From NCBI GenBank assembly GCA_947041225.1, contig CAMRDM010000013.1:1-38985 (forward strand): a stretch of DNA of 38,985 nt, read 5' to 3'. A model generated the notes under the pieces. That model worked only from the letters and a program-made list of their open reading frames with translations. It did no database searches and was not told where the DNA came from. Positions 24,375 through 34,141 of the stretch are shown here, piece after piece. The position numbers and the translations under genes were made by a program. Each line of letters begins with the position of its first letter. Position 1 is the stretch's first letter. The DNA comes from an uncultured Deferribacteraceae bacterium (GTDB taxonomy: Bacteria > Chrysiogenota > Deferribacteres > Deferribacterales > Mucispirillaceae).

Positions 24375-25457
24375 TTATTGAACGTTATCATCTGCAAGTG
24401 GCATAAACCACATAGGATCATCTTGCATAACTTCTATGATAAATATGTTCTGAGTATCATCTGGTAATGGATTATTTGGAGATTTTGGACCATGATATAT
24501 GAATGATACAAAATCAGTACCATCAACAAATGCCCATGCAGCTGTATCTTTATCTGAAGCAGTCGATGGAACAGCCTGTCCAAACGCAACATCAAACCCC
24601 CAACCATCTGTACCCATAGGAGTGCCTTTTGGATGAGATTTACCCTCAAACTCTGCACCTGTTTGAAAACGTGCTTTTAGATCTGCTTTAAAATCTGCAT
24701 AGACAACATTTGGAACTCTTATTTCATAACCTTTTTTAGGGTTTTTAAATGTAACAAATGTAACTTTTTGTTCAGCTGTTATAAAAGCTGACACAGCAGG
24801 TTTTGTTGTATTAGGTAATTTAGCAATCGCTTCTGCATACGTTAACTCTTCAGAACTTAATATTTCGCCTTTAGCGAATGGATCTTCAGTTGATATAACT
24901 AAACTGTATGTATGTTTATTATCAGCAGGTAAAGCTTTATAAGCTTTAGAATTAATACCTATATGATTTATAGATACAAAATATCCTGTTTTAGGGGTAC
25001 TGTTATCTTCAACTACCCATGTAGCAGAGTTGTTATCTTTAACACCCGGCAATAGTACAAATGCTCCTATAGCCGCTTTAGGTATAGCCTTATGTCTTGC
25101 GTAGTTTTCTCCATCAGCTAACATTATAGATAATGTTGTATAAAACGGTACAATAACTGGACTACCCTCAATACTCTCTTTGCGAGACTCTTTAACAATT
25201 ATCGTTACTTTTGGTTTAGCAGAGCTATTATCGTAGATAACTTTATCTGCAACTGTTGCTGTACTTGAACTTTCAGTAGGAGTATTAGGATCTGCTATTG
25301 TCGATAACCCTTCTGGAAATGCTATATCTGCCCATGTAACATCATTAACTATTACTGGTGGAATAATTGGTGTCTCTTCACCTGCATTATTACTATCACT
25401 ACAACCTATAACTACTAAAACTAATAATGATAACTTTAATAATATAAACTTCTTCAT
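24375..25457 (-). CDS. Predicted lipoprotein of unknown function
   Basis: This 360-residue protein has a lipoprotein signal (MKKFILLKLSLLVLVVIGC, lipobox VVIG-C) followed by an S/N/E-rich linker and a P-rich stretch, then mixed beta-rich sequence. There is an F-W-G-rich end with WGFDVAFGQAVPSTASDKDT and DDPMWFMPLADDN. I do not recognise the family. It is a single-gene unit: a near-consensus promoter (25490-25518), AAGGGG before the ATG and its own terminator. It may face the periplasm or the cell surface. Confidence 0.85.
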   Translation of the reverse strand: MKKFILLKLSLLVLVVIGCSDSNNAGEETPIIPPVIVNDVTWADIAFPEGLSTIADPNTPTESSSTATVADKVIYDNSSAKPKVTIIVKESRKESIEGSPVIVPFYTTLSIMLADGENYARHKAIPKAAIGAFVLLPGVKDNNSATWVVEDNSTPKTGYFVSINHIGINSKAYKALPADNKHTYSLVISTEDPFAKGEILSSEELTYAEAIAKLPNTTKPAVSAFITAEQKVTFVTFKNPKKGYEIRVPNVVYADFKADLKARFQTGAEFEGKSHPKGTPMGTDGWGFDVAFGQAVPSTASDKDTAAWAFVDGTDFVSFIYHGPKSPNNPLPDDTQNIFIIEVMQDDPMWFMPLADDNVQ

Positions 25458-25489
25458 AATATTTCCCCTTATATATGTAAACAGACGAT

Positions 25490-25518
25490 ACTATAGAGAA
25501 AAAACTGAGTGGTGTCAA
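25490..25518 (-). promoter_or_regulatory. Sigma70-type promoter of the lipoprotein gene
   Basis: A perfect -35 TTGACA (25513-25518) and -10 TATAGT (25490-25495) are separated by 17 bp on the minus strand. The predicted start is near 25483, 26 bases before the ATG. A 12-bp perfect palindrome, AAGAAATTTCTT (25530-25541), lies just upstream and could be an operator. Confidence 0.78.
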
Positions 25519-25563
25519 GTTTATTAAAGAAGAAATTTCTTACTACAAAGATATAGCTAAAAC

Positions 25564-25599
25564 ACAATAGTTATATAAACTATTTATCATAATTATTGT
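25564..25599 (-). terminator. Possible terminator of tag
   Basis: An 11-bp AT-rich stem (25564-25574 with 25589-25599, one G-U pair) with a 14-base loop is followed on the minus strand by GTTTTA. It lies 109 bases past the tag stop. The T run is weak, so this is uncertain. Confidence 0.35.
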
Positions 25600-25708
25600 A
25601 GTTGAAACCTAAAATAGATTAACTCTTAATAATTAAATTTACTACTTGCTTTAATTATAGTACTCGCAATCCTAAAATACACTAAATTATTATAATCAAA
25701 CAAATAAC

Positions 25709-26272
25709 CTACTTGGCACAACCGTAATGCTCGCAACTAACAAGGTGATCGTTCACCATACCTATCGCTTGCATATATGAGTAACATATCGTTGAACCTA
25801 CAAACTTAAATCCTCGTTTCTTCAAATCAATACTTATAGCGTCCGATATATCACTCGTAGCTGGCATATCTGCTGTTTTTTGCCAACGATTATTTATAGG
25901 TTTATTATCTACAAATCCCCATATATATCTATCAAATGTGCCGTACTCTTTCTGTATCTCTATAAACCTCTGTGCATTACTAACTAACGCATTAATCTTT
26001 AAACGGTTTCTAATTATACCTTTATTTTCTAGCAAAATATCTTTATCAGCTTGCTCATATTTAGATATCTTTTCTATATCAAAGTTAGAAAACGCCTCTC
26101 GCATACCCTCTCTCTTATTTAAAATAATCGCCCAACTAAGCCCTGCTTGCATCATCTCTAATATTAAAAACTCAAACAAAATTTTGTCATCATGCTTTTC
26201 TATACACCACTCTGTTTCATGATATTTTCGCTCTAAATCTGTCGTCATCCAGTTACATTTTGACTCTTGCAT
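25709..26272 (-). CDS. tag: DNA-3-methyladenine glycosylase I
   Basis: Tag removes 3-methyladenine from alkylated DNA. The 187 residues show the zinc and fold motifs of the family: N-terminal CNWMTTD and KYHETEW, the base-pocket region FEFLILEMMQAGLSWAIIL, FDIEKIS, the catalytic-side KFVGSTICYSYMQAIGMVNDH and the C-terminal zinc ligands HLVSCEHYGC. AGGGGG lies ten bases before the ATG. It is downstream of the pnp terminator and reads as an isolated repair gene. Confidence 0.95.
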   Translation of the reverse strand: MQESKCNWMTTDLERKYHETEWCIEKHDDKILFEFLILEMMQAGLSWAIILNKREGMREAFSNFDIEKISKYEQADKDILLENKGIIRNRLKINALVSNAQRFIEIQKEYGTFDRYIWGFVDNKPINNRWQKTADMPATSDISDAISIDLKKRGFKFVGSTICYSYMQAIGMVNDHLVSCEHYGCAK

Positions 26273-26338
26273 TATAAAATATCCCCCTATTAACTGATAG
26301 AATTAACCGTAATTTATTAATATCCGTTTACTAATTAT

Positions 26339-26385
26339 AAAAAAAGTCCCTTCTACTATCCTAAAATAATAAAAGAGACTTTTTG
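26339..26385 (-). terminator. Strong terminator of the rimP-pnp operon
   Basis: On the minus strand AAAAAGTCTCTTTT pairs with AGAAGGGACTTTTT (14 bp with two G-U pairs), and the second arm runs into seven Ts. It starts about 58 bases past the pnp stop and closes the ten-kilobase transcription-translation operon. Confidence 0.88.
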
Positions 26386-26442
26386 TTAAAATTATATCGA
26401 AAATTACATAACTACAAAATATGTAACCTACTTATCTAACAA

Positions 26443-28551
26443 TTAATCTAGTAAAGCTTTGCGTGATAACTCTATACGTCCTGATCTGTCTTTACCGATA
26501 TATTTAACATCTATCTTATCACCAACTTTTACATGATCTGCTATATTGTTGATACGCTCATGTGAGTATTGTGATACATGTAATAATCCTTCAAGTCCAG
26601 GTAAAATCTCAACAAATGCTCCGTATTCCATAACTTTCTTAACTGTTGATGTATACGTTTCACCCTCAATCGCTTCTGCAACTGATAGTTGAATAAGTCT
26701 AAGAGTCTCATCAATAATCGCTTTATCTTTACCGAAAATATTAACTATTCCACCATCTGCTATATCTATAGATGCACCAGTAGCTTCAATAATTGCCTTA
26801 ATATTCTTACCTTGTGGACCGATCAATGCACCCGTTTTCTCTGGATTAATATGTAAAACTTGGAAACGTGGAGCAGATGGAGATAACTCCGCTCTAGCCT
26901 CAGGTAATGCTTTTAACATCTCACCCATAATAAAACTTCTACCAGATTTAGCTTGAGCTAACGCTTTACTCATTATATCTCTCGATAAACCTTTGATCTT
27001 GATATCCATCTGTAATGCAGTGATACCTTTCTCTGTTCCTGTTACTTTGAAATCCATGTCGCCTAAATGATCCTCTAAGCCCATGATATCTGTTAAAATA
27101 ACATACGATCCATCTTCTTGCATAACTAAGCCCATAGCAATTCCTGATACTGGCGATTTAATCTGTACACCCGCATCCATCATAGCTAATGAAGCTCCAC
27201 AAACAGATGCCATTGATGATGAACCGTTTGATTCTAAAATCTCTGACACAACTCTTAATGTATATGGAAAATCTTCATGCGGTGGAACCATATCCATAAC
27301 TGCACGCTCTGCTAATGCTCCGTGTCCGATCTCACGTCTACCCGGTGCTCCCATACGTCCTGTTTCACCAACTGAGTAAGGAGGGAAATTATAGTTTAAC
27401 ATAAACTTCTTCTCAACTCGTCCACCGATATCATCAATAATCTGTGAATCCGTTTTCGAACCTAATGTTAATACCACTAACGCTTGTGTCTCACCACGAG
27501 TAAATAATGCCGAACCATGTGCGAAAGGAAGAATACCACACTCAATATCTATAGGTCTAACTTCATCTAAAGCTCTACCATCAATTCTTGAATGAGTTCT
27601 TACTAACTCATCTCTGAAAACGATCTTCTCTACCTCTTTAGCAACATCTTTATATAAACCTTGGTTCGCTGTATAATCATCAGCATTCTTCTCTTTCATA
27701 TATTCAGCGTACGCATCTTTAACATTATCTATTGCAGCATACTTCTCAAGCTTACCAGAAATCTTAAACGCTTTTCTGAAATCATCACTATATTTTGAAC
27801 AAGCATCAGCTAAAATATCTTTAGGAATAGAAAAATCTGTATAACTCATTTTTGGCTTACCACAAGTTTTTCTAAACTCTTCCTGTACGCCAACTATCAG
27901 TTTAATCTGATCGTGTGCTAACTCTAAAGCTTCAATAACCTCTTCCTCTGTTGAGCAATCCATTCCTGCTTCAACCATAGATAAAGCCTCTGCCGTTCCA
28001 GCTACAATAATATTCATACTTAATTTATCGTAATCCTCAAACTTAGGATTAACAATCAACTTACCATCTATCTTACCTATACGAACTGCAGCTGATGCAG
28101 TGTTGTAAGGGATATCTGATATAAGTAACGCAAATGATGCTCCGTTTAATGCTAAAACATCTGGTTGATTAATTCCATCTGCTGATAATACCGTTGCAAC
28201 AACCTGTGTTTCATTTCTAAACCCATCGTCAAATAATGGACGAAGTGGACGATCTATTAATCTTGAAGTTAACGTCTCTCTATCTGATGGTTTAGTCTCA
28301 CGCTTAATATATCCACCCGGTACTCTACCAACTGAATACATCTTCTCAAGATAGTTTACCGTTAATGGAAAGAAATCTTGATACTTCTCTGGTGCTCGAC
28401 CTGCAACAGCTGTTACAAGGATAACTGTGCCACCCTGTTTTACCCATACTGCACCGTTCGTCTGTTTTGCAACCCAACCAGTCTCTATAACAATAGGACA
28501 ATCAGTATCTGGAAGAACAATCGTGCATGAATGTTTTTTCTTTTCTATCAT
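26443..28551 (-). CDS. pnp: Polyribonucleotide nucleotidyltransferase
   Basis: PNPase is a phosphorolytic 3'-5' exoribonuclease acting in mRNA turnover. The 702 residues contain two RNase PH domains: the first opens with WVKQGGTVILVTAV, and the second holds FTRGETQALVVLTLG and GAPGRREIGHGALAERAV. A KH domain (GALIGPQGKNIKAIIE) and a C-terminal S1 domain (VEILPGLEGLLHVSQYSHERI) complete it. The ribosome site AAGGAAG lies inside the rpsO end. It is the last gene of the rimP operon and is followed by a strong terminator. Confidence 0.97.
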   Translation of the reverse strand: MIEKKKHSCTIVLPDTDCPIVIETGWVAKQTNGAVWVKQGGTVILVTAVAGRAPEKYQDFFPLTVNYLEKMYSVGRVPGGYIKRETKPSDRETLTSRLIDRPLRPLFDDGFRNETQVVATVLSADGINQPDVLALNGASFALLISDIPYNTASAAVRIGKIDGKLIVNPKFEDYDKLSMNIIVAGTAEALSMVEAGMDCSTEEEVIEALELAHDQIKLIVGVQEEFRKTCGKPKMSYTDFSIPKDILADACSKYSDDFRKAFKISGKLEKYAAIDNVKDAYAEYMKEKNADDYTANQGLYKDVAKEVEKIVFRDELVRTHSRIDGRALDEVRPIDIECGILPFAHGSALFTRGETQALVVLTLGSKTDSQIIDDIGGRVEKKFMLNYNFPPYSVGETGRMGAPGRREIGHGALAERAVMDMVPPHEDFPYTLRVVSEILESNGSSSMASVCGASLAMMDAGVQIKSPVSGIAMGLVMQEDGSYVILTDIMGLEDHLGDMDFKVTGTEKGITALQMDIKIKGLSRDIMSKALAQAKSGRSFIMGEMLKALPEARAELSPSAPRFQVLHINPEKTGALIGPQGKNIKAIIEATGASIDIADGGIVNIFGKDKAIIDETLRLIQLSVAEAIEGETYTSTVKKVMEYGAFVEILPGLEGLLHVSQYSHERINNIADHVKVGDKIDVKYIGKDRSGRIELSRKALLD

Positions 28552-28557
28552 ATTTTA

Positions 28558-28827
28558 TTACTTCCTTATGCCTAACGTCTCAATGATTTTTTTATAGCTA
28601 TCAAATGATTTTCTTTTTAAATAATCTAACAATTTTCTACGCTTACTAACCATCATAAGTAATCCACGTCTTGAGTGATGATCCTTCTTATGGGTTTTGA
28701 AATGCTCTGTTAAATGCGTAATGCGTGCTGTTAATAACGCTATTTGAACCTCTGATGATCCCGTATCTGTACCGTGTAGTTTAAAAGTCTCAATTACCGA
28801 TTGCTTCTTCTCTTTCTCTGTTAACAT
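28558..28827 (-). CDS. rpsO: 30S ribosomal protein S15
   Basis: S15 is a primary 16S rRNA binding protein of 89 residues. It has [21 protein letters not shown], then [29 protein letters not shown], both diagnostic in adjoining parts. The length is standard. It lies directly before pnp with a 6-bp gap, the common rpsO-pnp pair. Confidence 0.97.
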   Translation of the reverse strand: MLTEKEKKQSVIETFKLHGTDTGSSEVQIALLTARITHLTEHFKTHKKDHHSRRGLLMMVSKRRKLLDYLKRKSFDSYKKIIETLGIRK

Positions 28828-28877
28828 AAATATCTAATACCTCCGACATATTTCTTCTTTTATTAATCTAAAATTTA

Positions 28878-29780
28878 TTAATTAAAAACATTTATTAATT
28901 TTAATCTATTATTTATTACCGTAGCCGTTGCAACAATCTCTCCTGAACCACTCTCTATAAAAAGATTAGACTCAACTAGATCTATCGTACCAACTTTCTC
29001 AAAATCAGCTGTACATGGTATCGCGCCGTTCAGCAATCTTGGAAGGAAATCATTACTTATCGTAACCCTCTTCCAACCTGTTAGAACATCTCGAATATCT
29101 ATTACTGACTCGGATAATCTACCCTCGTTACTCAATACCTCTAACTGATCCCTACTACTCGAATTAGATATATCAAAGTAACCGTTCTTTGCTCTAATTA
29201 ACTGACTCATTACTGCGTAGCTTCCTAAAATATCTCCAACCGTGTCTATAATCGATCTAATGTATGTTCCCTTACCACATACTACCTCAATTGTAGAAAA
29301 AGGATAGCTATAATCTAACATCTTGATAGATTCTATATCCATCTCTGCAACACCTGCATCTTCTATTAAACCCTTTCTAGCTAATTTATACGCTCGAACA
29401 CCATCTATCTTTTTTGCAGAGTACGACGGAACTGTTAATGTTTGCTTGCCACACATACCTGCAAGAACCTCTACTAACCTTTCCTCAGTTGGGATAATAT
29501 CAACGTTTGTTGATAAAACATCGCCCGTTGTATCAAAACTATCTGTCTTCATACCTAACTGCATCTCTGATATATACGTCTTCTCTCTGCTCATTAAATA
29601 CTGAACAAATTTTGTGGCATTACCTAAACATATCGGTAAAATACCCTCTGCTAATGGATCTAATGTTCCTATGTGTCCCGCTTTCTTAATTCCAAAAAGT
29701 TTACGCACATACGATACAGCTTGAAACGATGAGATACCTTTCTCTTTATAGTAATTAACTATACCAAAAACTTCACTCAT
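28878..29780 (-). CDS. truB: tRNA pseudouridine(55) synthase
   Basis: TruB makes pseudouridine at position 55 of tRNA. The 300 residues carry the start motif KEKGISSFQAVSYVRKLFG and KAGHIGTLDPLAEGILPICLG with the catalytic aspartate (about 38-40), then KTYISEMQLG, PSYSAKKIDGVRAYKLAR and GKGTYIRSI. The C-terminal RNA-binding part is present. It is four bases after rbfA and before rpsO. Confidence 0.96.
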   Translation of the reverse strand: MSEVFGIVNYYKEKGISSFQAVSYVRKLFGIKKAGHIGTLDPLAEGILPICLGNATKFVQYLMSREKTYISEMQLGMKTDSFDTTGDVLSTNVDIIPTEERLVEVLAGMCGKQTLTVPSYSAKKIDGVRAYKLARKGLIEDAGVAEMDIESIKMLDYSYPFSTIEVVCGKGTYIRSIIDTVGDILGSYAVMSQLIRAKNGYFDISNSSSRDQLEVLSNEGRLSESVIDIRDVLTGWKRVTISNDFLPRLLNGAIPCTADFEKVGTIDLVESNLFIESGSGEIVATATVINNRLKLINVFN

Positions 29781-29784
29781 CTAT

Positions 29785-30225
29785 CTATTTCTCATCTACA
29801 AAATTCTTATCTGTTACTGTATCACTCACAGAACTATCACTCACAGAACTATCACTCACAGAACTATCATCCACAGATGTATCCCTCAGTGAATTCTCTT
29901 TTATAAGAGCCTCTATCTTTGCACCATACTGCTCAACTTCATCAAATAAAAACTCTATCTTAGGAACTCGCTTAAGGTGTAAAAGTTTCGTTAATCTCTT
30001 ATGGATATACCCCGTTGTACGCTCCAAAGCTTTCTTTATCGTTCCTAACTCTTTTCTATTATAAGTTGTGAAAAATATCTTAGCTAACGATAAATCCTTC
30101 GTTACTCTAACATCTGTAATCACAATATCTTTAACTTTAGGATCATTTATCTCATTACTTAATATCTCTGCAACACTCTGACGTATTAGTTCAGAAACAC
30201 GACGCATTCTTAAACTATCACCCAT
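29785..30225 (-). CDS. rbfA: Ribosome-binding factor A
   Basis: RbfA is a 30S maturation factor, a KH-like fold. The 146 residues open with MRRVSELIRQSVAEIL and NEINDPKVKDIVITDVRVT, the usual core, and extend to about residue 115. After that comes an acidic low-complexity tail with the pentapeptide SSVSD repeated three times, encoded by a 15-bp tandem repeat (29821-29880). AGGT lies eight bases before the ATG. The order infB-rbfA-truB is typical. Confidence 0.95.
   Translation of the reverse strand: MGDSLRMRRVSELIRQSVAEILSNEINDPKVKDIVITDVRVTKDLSLAKIFFTTYNRKELGTIKKALERTTGYIHKRLTKLLHLKRVPKIEFLFDEVEQYGAKIEALIKENSLRDTSVDDSSVSDSSVSDSSVSDTVTDKNFVDEK
29821..29880 (-). repeat. 15-bp tandem repeat in the rbfA tail
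   Basis: Three identical 15-bp units (29821-29835, 29836-29850, 29851-29865) and one diverged unit (29866-29880) encode SSVSD x3 and TSVDD in the C-terminal tail. The unit is a multiple of three, so copy changes keep the frame. Confidence 0.93.
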
Positions 30226-30276
30226 ATATAATAACCTACCTAACTTAAAATGAACAGATTAAAGTAAACATAAATA

Positions 30277-33200
30277 CTATACTTGATCTTTACTCTCATT
30301 TTTCGCCTTTAATTCTTCTCTTTCAACATCTGCTAAAGTTCTCTTCTCTTCTGTCATCTCATACGCTTCTAATATATCTCCAGGTCTTATATCTTGATAA
30401 TTCTCTAACGATATACCACACTCGTATCCTGCAACAACCTCTTTAACATCATCTGTAAATCTTCTCAATGTACCGATTTTACCTTCATATACAACAATTA
30501 AATCTCTAACTATTCGTATAAGTGAGCTTCTTGAAACTTTACCCTCTAATACAAACGATCCTGCAATCTTACCGATTTTCGGAACTGAGAATAACTGTCT
30601 TATCTCAATTTTACCAGATACAACTTCTTTAATATCAGGATTTAATAACCCCTCTAAAGCTGCCTTGATATCATCTATCGCTTGATAAATTACTGAGTAT
30701 AACTCAATCGATACTTTCTCTTTATCTGCTAGCGCTTTAGCATTATTATCTGGTCTAACATTAAACCCTATAACAATTGCGTTTGATGCAGCCGATAGTG
30801 AAATATCTGATTCTGTAATTCCACCTATACCATCATGGATAATATTTACACGAACCTCTTGGTTAGATAATTTAAGTAATGATGATGATAACGCCTCTAC
30901 CGAACCTTGTGCATCTGCTTTTAATATAATATTAAGGTCTTTTAATTCACCCGTTTTAGCTTTTGTAAATAATTCTGCTAACGTTAATTTACCAGTTTTA
31001 GCTTGTAGATTTTCTTTTATCTGAGAGTTTCTTAATTCAGATATCTGTTTAGCTGTTTTCTCATCAACAGATAAAAATCTCTCACCTGCTTGAGGAACTT
31101 CACTAAAACCCATTATCTCACACGGTACTGAAACAGATGCCTCTTTTAACTGAACACCTTTAAAGTTGAACATCGCTCTAACTTTACCGAACTGTGTGCC
31201 TGATATAAACGTATCTCCCTTTCTTAATGTACCATTCTTAATTAGAACCGTCGCAACTGGACCTTTCTGCTTATCAAGTCTTGACTCAATAACAACTCCA
31301 TCTGCCATTCTATTAGGGTTTCCTTTAAGATCTAATACCTCTGCCTCTAATAAAACTCGCTCTAATAGTTCGCTTATACCGATACGCTTCTTAGCAGAGA
31401 TCTCTTGAAACTGATACTCTCCACCCCACTCCTCAGATATAATACCGTGTTCCGATAACTGCTGACGAACTTTATCAACATTCGCATTCTCTTTATCTAC
31501 CTTATTAATAGCAACAACTATACGAACTCCTGCTGCCTTTGCATGATCGATAGCTTCCTTAGTTTGTGGTTTAACACCATCATCGGCTGCAACTACCAAT
31601 ATAACAATATCTGTAAGCAAAGCTCCCCTTGCTCTTAATGTCGTAAACGCTTCATGGCCTGGTGTATCTAAGAACGTAATCTTACCTGATGATGACTCAA
31701 CTTCATATGCTCCAATATGCTGAGTTATTCCACCTGCTTCGCTATCTACAACCGATGTTGAACGAATAGCATCAAGTAGTGATGTTTTACCGTGATCGAC
31801 GTGTCCCATAACTGTAACAATCGGTGGACGTTTCGCTAAATCATTAACATCATCTATCTCTACTGGAAGAAGATCCTCTTCAGTTAATATCGTAATATTA
31901 ACATTTATATCGTACTCTATAGCCAATAATTGAGCCGTTTCTGCATCTATAGCTTGGTTAACGCTCGCTATTGTACCCATATTAAATAACTTCTTAATCA
32001 ATTCTGTAACTTTAACACCTATCATCGCACTGAAATCCGATAAAACTATTCTTTCACCGATCGAAACCTCAGTTGGTCTGACAAATAAATTAGGCTGAAC
32101 TGGACCTTTTCTTCTAGGTCGTCTATCATTTCTTGATCTGTAATTACGTCCACCACCACTTGTTCTCTGTCTTTTGAAATCACTATCAAAACTAGCTAAA
32201 TCAGATATATCAATCGTTGGCGATACTCCACTTTCTACCTCTTTCTCGATATTAAGTTCCTCTATACCCTCTTGAATTGCATTAGTCCAGTTCTTACTTT
32301 TCTTAGCATCCTTCTTAGCTTTAATACGTTTTGCATCTATATCTTTCTGCGTTTCTTCTATCTTCTTCTTAACGACCTTACGACGTTCCTCTTCCGACAT
32401 CAATCCCGGTGTTTCTATCTTACCTTTCTGCTGTCCTTGCGATGATCTAAAACCTGGATTATTACCATCTGTTGGTCTATTGTTACCACCATATCTATTA
32501 TATGAATTGCCACCAGTACCATCTTGAGAGTACGGTCTACTTCCACCTGCTCTATTGTCTGGTCTGCCACCATCTCTATTGTAACCGCCACCTGTACCAC
32601 TAGTATTGTTGTACGGAGGTCTACTACCTGTATTGTTATACGGCGGTCTACTGCCTGTATTATTGTTATTATAATTATTGTTATACGGAGGTCTGCTACC
32701 TGTATTATTACTGTTGTTATAGTTACTGCCACCTGACGTATTGTACGGCGGTCTACCACCTGTAGAGTTCGTGTACGTTCTGCTATTACCACTATTATTG
32801 TTTGTGTACGTTCTTGCAGTACCGTTATTGTTGAAAGCTCTACTACCATCACTATTTAGTGGAGTATTAAAATCTTTTGTTCTTGGTGTTGGAGTTCTTG
32901 GCGTTGCTGTACCTGGTGATGGAGTTGTAGTCGTTCCAGTTGTAGCTGTTCCAGTTGTAGCCGTTCCAGTTGTAGCTGTTCCAGTAGTAGCCGTTCCAGT
33001 AGTAGCTGTTCCAGTAGTAGCCGTCCCAGTAGTAGCTGTTCCAGTAGTAGCTGTCCCAGTAGTAGTTGTCCCAGTAGTAGTTGTTCCAGTAGTAGCTGTC
33101 CCAGTAGTAGTTGTCCCAGTAGTAGCTGTTCCAGTGGTAACTGTTCCAGTAGTTGCTGTTCCAGTAGTAGCTGTTCCAGTGGTAACTGTTCCAGTTGTTA

Positions 33201-33735
33201 TCTCTGTAGCAGTTTCAGTTGTAGTAGTAGGTGTTGTAACCTTCTCTACTGTAGCAACTGTATCAGCATTACCTGTGTTAACTTCACTACCTTTAGATGT
33301 CGTTTTATCTGTTAATTGAACGCCCTCTTGAGTATTTGAATTATCAGATGATTTTCCAGCGTTAGCAGTATTTGTTTTAGTCTGCTCTCTTCCTTCATCA
33401 ACCATCTTAATACGTTTATCAAGCTCAGCTTTCTTTCTTAAAAGATCTTCTTTACTAATCATACTTTTGTTAATACTTGTAGTACTTTTTCCTAAAACAA
33501 CTTCTTTTATTTTTACGCCACTTTTATGACGTTCCATAGCTTTTTTCAACATCTCTTGTCGTTTATCAAGAGAGGCTTTCTGTTGAGATTTGTCAGTTAT
33601 AAGCGATAAATCATTATCAGATACCGTATCATCTGATGATGAAACAGATACCCCTACTCCATTTAACTTCTTTATCATCTCTTCTGGATCTATTCCAACA
33701 TTTTTTGCAGCTTCTGAAACCTTATATACAGCCAT
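30277..33735 (-). CDS. infB: Translation initiation factor IF-2 with a long repetitive N-terminus
   Basis: IF2 is the GTPase that brings initiator fMet-tRNA to the 30S subunit. At 1152 residues it is longer than the usual 700-900. An IF2_N domain ([22 protein letters not shown]) is followed by a charged segment, then eighteen [AVTI]TTGT pentapeptides (about residues 179-268) and Asn/Gly/Pro-rich NTGSRPPYN repeats. A second IF2_N domain (about 570-620) precedes the G domain: [15 protein letters not shown] (about 644), DTPGHEAF and NKVDKE. The IF2 C-terminal domains are complete. Ribosome site AAGGAG is present. The core should work normally; the insert is probably a disordered linker. Confidence 0.96.
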   Translation of the reverse strand: MAVYKVSEAAKNVGIDPEEMIKKLNGVGVSVSSSDDTVSDNDLSLITDKSQQKASLDKRQEMLKKAMERHKSGVKIKEVVLGKSTTSINKSMISKEDLLRKKAELDKRIKMVDEGREQTKTNTANAGKSSDNSNTQEGVQLTDKTTSKGSEVNTGNADTVATVEKVTTPTTTTETATEITTGTVTTGTATTGTATTGTVTTGTATTGTTTTGTATTGTTTTGTTTTGTATTGTATTGTATTGTATTGTATTGTATTGTATTGTATTGTTTTPSPGTATPRTPTPRTKDFNTPLNSDGSRAFNNNGTARTYTNNNSGNSRTYTNSTGGRPPYNTSGGSNYNNSNNTGSRPPYNNNYNNNNTGSRPPYNNTGSRPPYNNTSGTGGGYNRDGGRPDNRAGGSRPYSQDGTGGNSYNRYGGNNRPTDGNNPGFRSSQGQQKGKIETPGLMSEEERRKVVKKKIEETQKDIDAKRIKAKKDAKKSKNWTNAIQEGIEELNIEKEVESGVSPTIDISDLASFDSDFKRQRTSGGGRNYRSRNDRRPRRKGPVQPNLFVRPTEVSIGERIVLSDFSAMIGVKVTELIKKLFNMGTIASVNQAIDAETAQLLAIEYDINVNITILTEEDLLPVEIDDVNDLAKRPPIVTVMGHVDHGKTSLLDAIRSTSVVDSEAGGITQHIGAYEVESSSGKITFLDTPGHEAFTTLRARGALLTDIVILVVAADDGVKPQTKEAIDHAKAAGVRIVVAINKVDKENANVDKVRQQLSEHGIISEEWGGEYQFQEISAKKRIGISELLERVLLEAEVLDLKGNPNRMADGVVIESRLDKQKGPVATVLIKNGTLRKGDTFISGTQFGKVRAMFNFKGVQLKEASVSVPCEIMGFSEVPQAGERFLSVDEKTAKQISELRNSQIKENLQAKTGKLTLAELFTKAKTGELKDLNIILKADAQGSVEALSSSLLKLSNQEVRVNIIHDGIGGITESDISLSAASNAIVIGFNVRPDNNAKALADKEKVSIELYSVIYQAIDDIKAALEGLLNPDIKEVVSGKIEIRQLFSVPKIGKIAGSFVLEGKVSRSSLIRIVRDLIVVYEGKIGTLRRFTDDVKEVVAGYECGISLENYQDIRPGDILEAYEMTEEKRTLADVEREELKAKNESKDQV
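32608..32712 (-). repeat. [11 protein letters not shown] peptide repeats in infB
   Basis: Three TGSRPPYN units, each flanked by runs of asparagine, lie downstream of the TTGT array in the IF2 linker. They are encoded by an imperfect 24-42-bp repeat, the spacing differing between units. Confidence 0.8.
32932..33201 (-). repeat. 15-bp tandem repeat x18 encoding TTGT pentapeptides in infB
   Basis: Exactly eighteen 15-bp units fill 270 bases. Each encodes XTTGT, with X = A (most), T, V or I. Units differ mainly at the first codon and at wobble bases (GGA/GGG, ACT/ACA), so the array is old enough to have diverged. Copy-number change would keep the reading frame. Confidence 0.97.
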
Positions 33736-33780
33736 TTAATCTCCTTGATTATATTGCAAGTAAACAATTCTTGATATCAA

Positions 33781-34047
33781 CTATGTACGCTCTTTGACGA
33801 TATGAGAAATAATCTCTGATGATAGATTATTACTACCTAAAAAACGTAACAAAACACCCTTTTTAAACATCTTATTGTAACATTTCTCATCACTACAGAT
33901 ATACGCTCCTCGTGATTGAAATCTCTGTTTGATATCTAAGGATACCTCTTCTGAGTGTTTATCATAAACTAACCTTAGTAAATCACCCTTAGAAAATTTA
34001 CCCTTACACGAAACGCAACTTCTCTTAGGAATGTGTTTCAAGTTCAT
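33781..34047 (-). CDS. ylxR: YlxR family RNA-binding protein
   Basis: This small protein of 88 residues belongs to the YlxR (DUF448) family, found between nusA and infB in many bacteria. It shows RSCVSCKGKFSKGDLLRLV, then SRGAYICSDEKCYNKMFKKG, and ends near LLRFLG. The start is set at MNLKHIPKRS because AAGGTG lies ten bases upstream; an earlier frame adds a hydrophobic stretch not seen in the family. The family has been linked to RNase P and to transcription control, but its role is not settled. Confidence 0.9.
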   Translation of the reverse strand: MNLKHIPKRSCVSCKGKFSKGDLLRLVYDKHSEEVSLDIKQRFQSRGAYICSDEKCYNKMFKKGVLLRFLGSNNLSSEIISHIVKERT

Positions 34048-34141
34048 ATGAATAATACACCTTAAACCTAACATAAACATAAATATCACTACTAAAACAA
34101 ACTCCAATATAAAGAGAGTTTTAACAACAATATAACTAAGC

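Noticed and set aside
24434..24658. Overlapping 74-codon frame inside the lipoprotein gene
   Set aside because: It is a shadow frame with no ribosome site and composition unlike the other genes.
32415..32852. Minus-strand frame of 145 codons inside infB
   Set aside because: It is out of frame with IF2, of low complexity, and a by-product of the Asn/Gly repeat DNA.
32741..33319. Plus-strand frame of 192 codons made mostly of VPVVAV repeats
   Set aside because: It is the antisense shadow of the infB 15-bp array. A unit that is a multiple of three keeps all frames open, and there is no ribosome site or recognisable domain.
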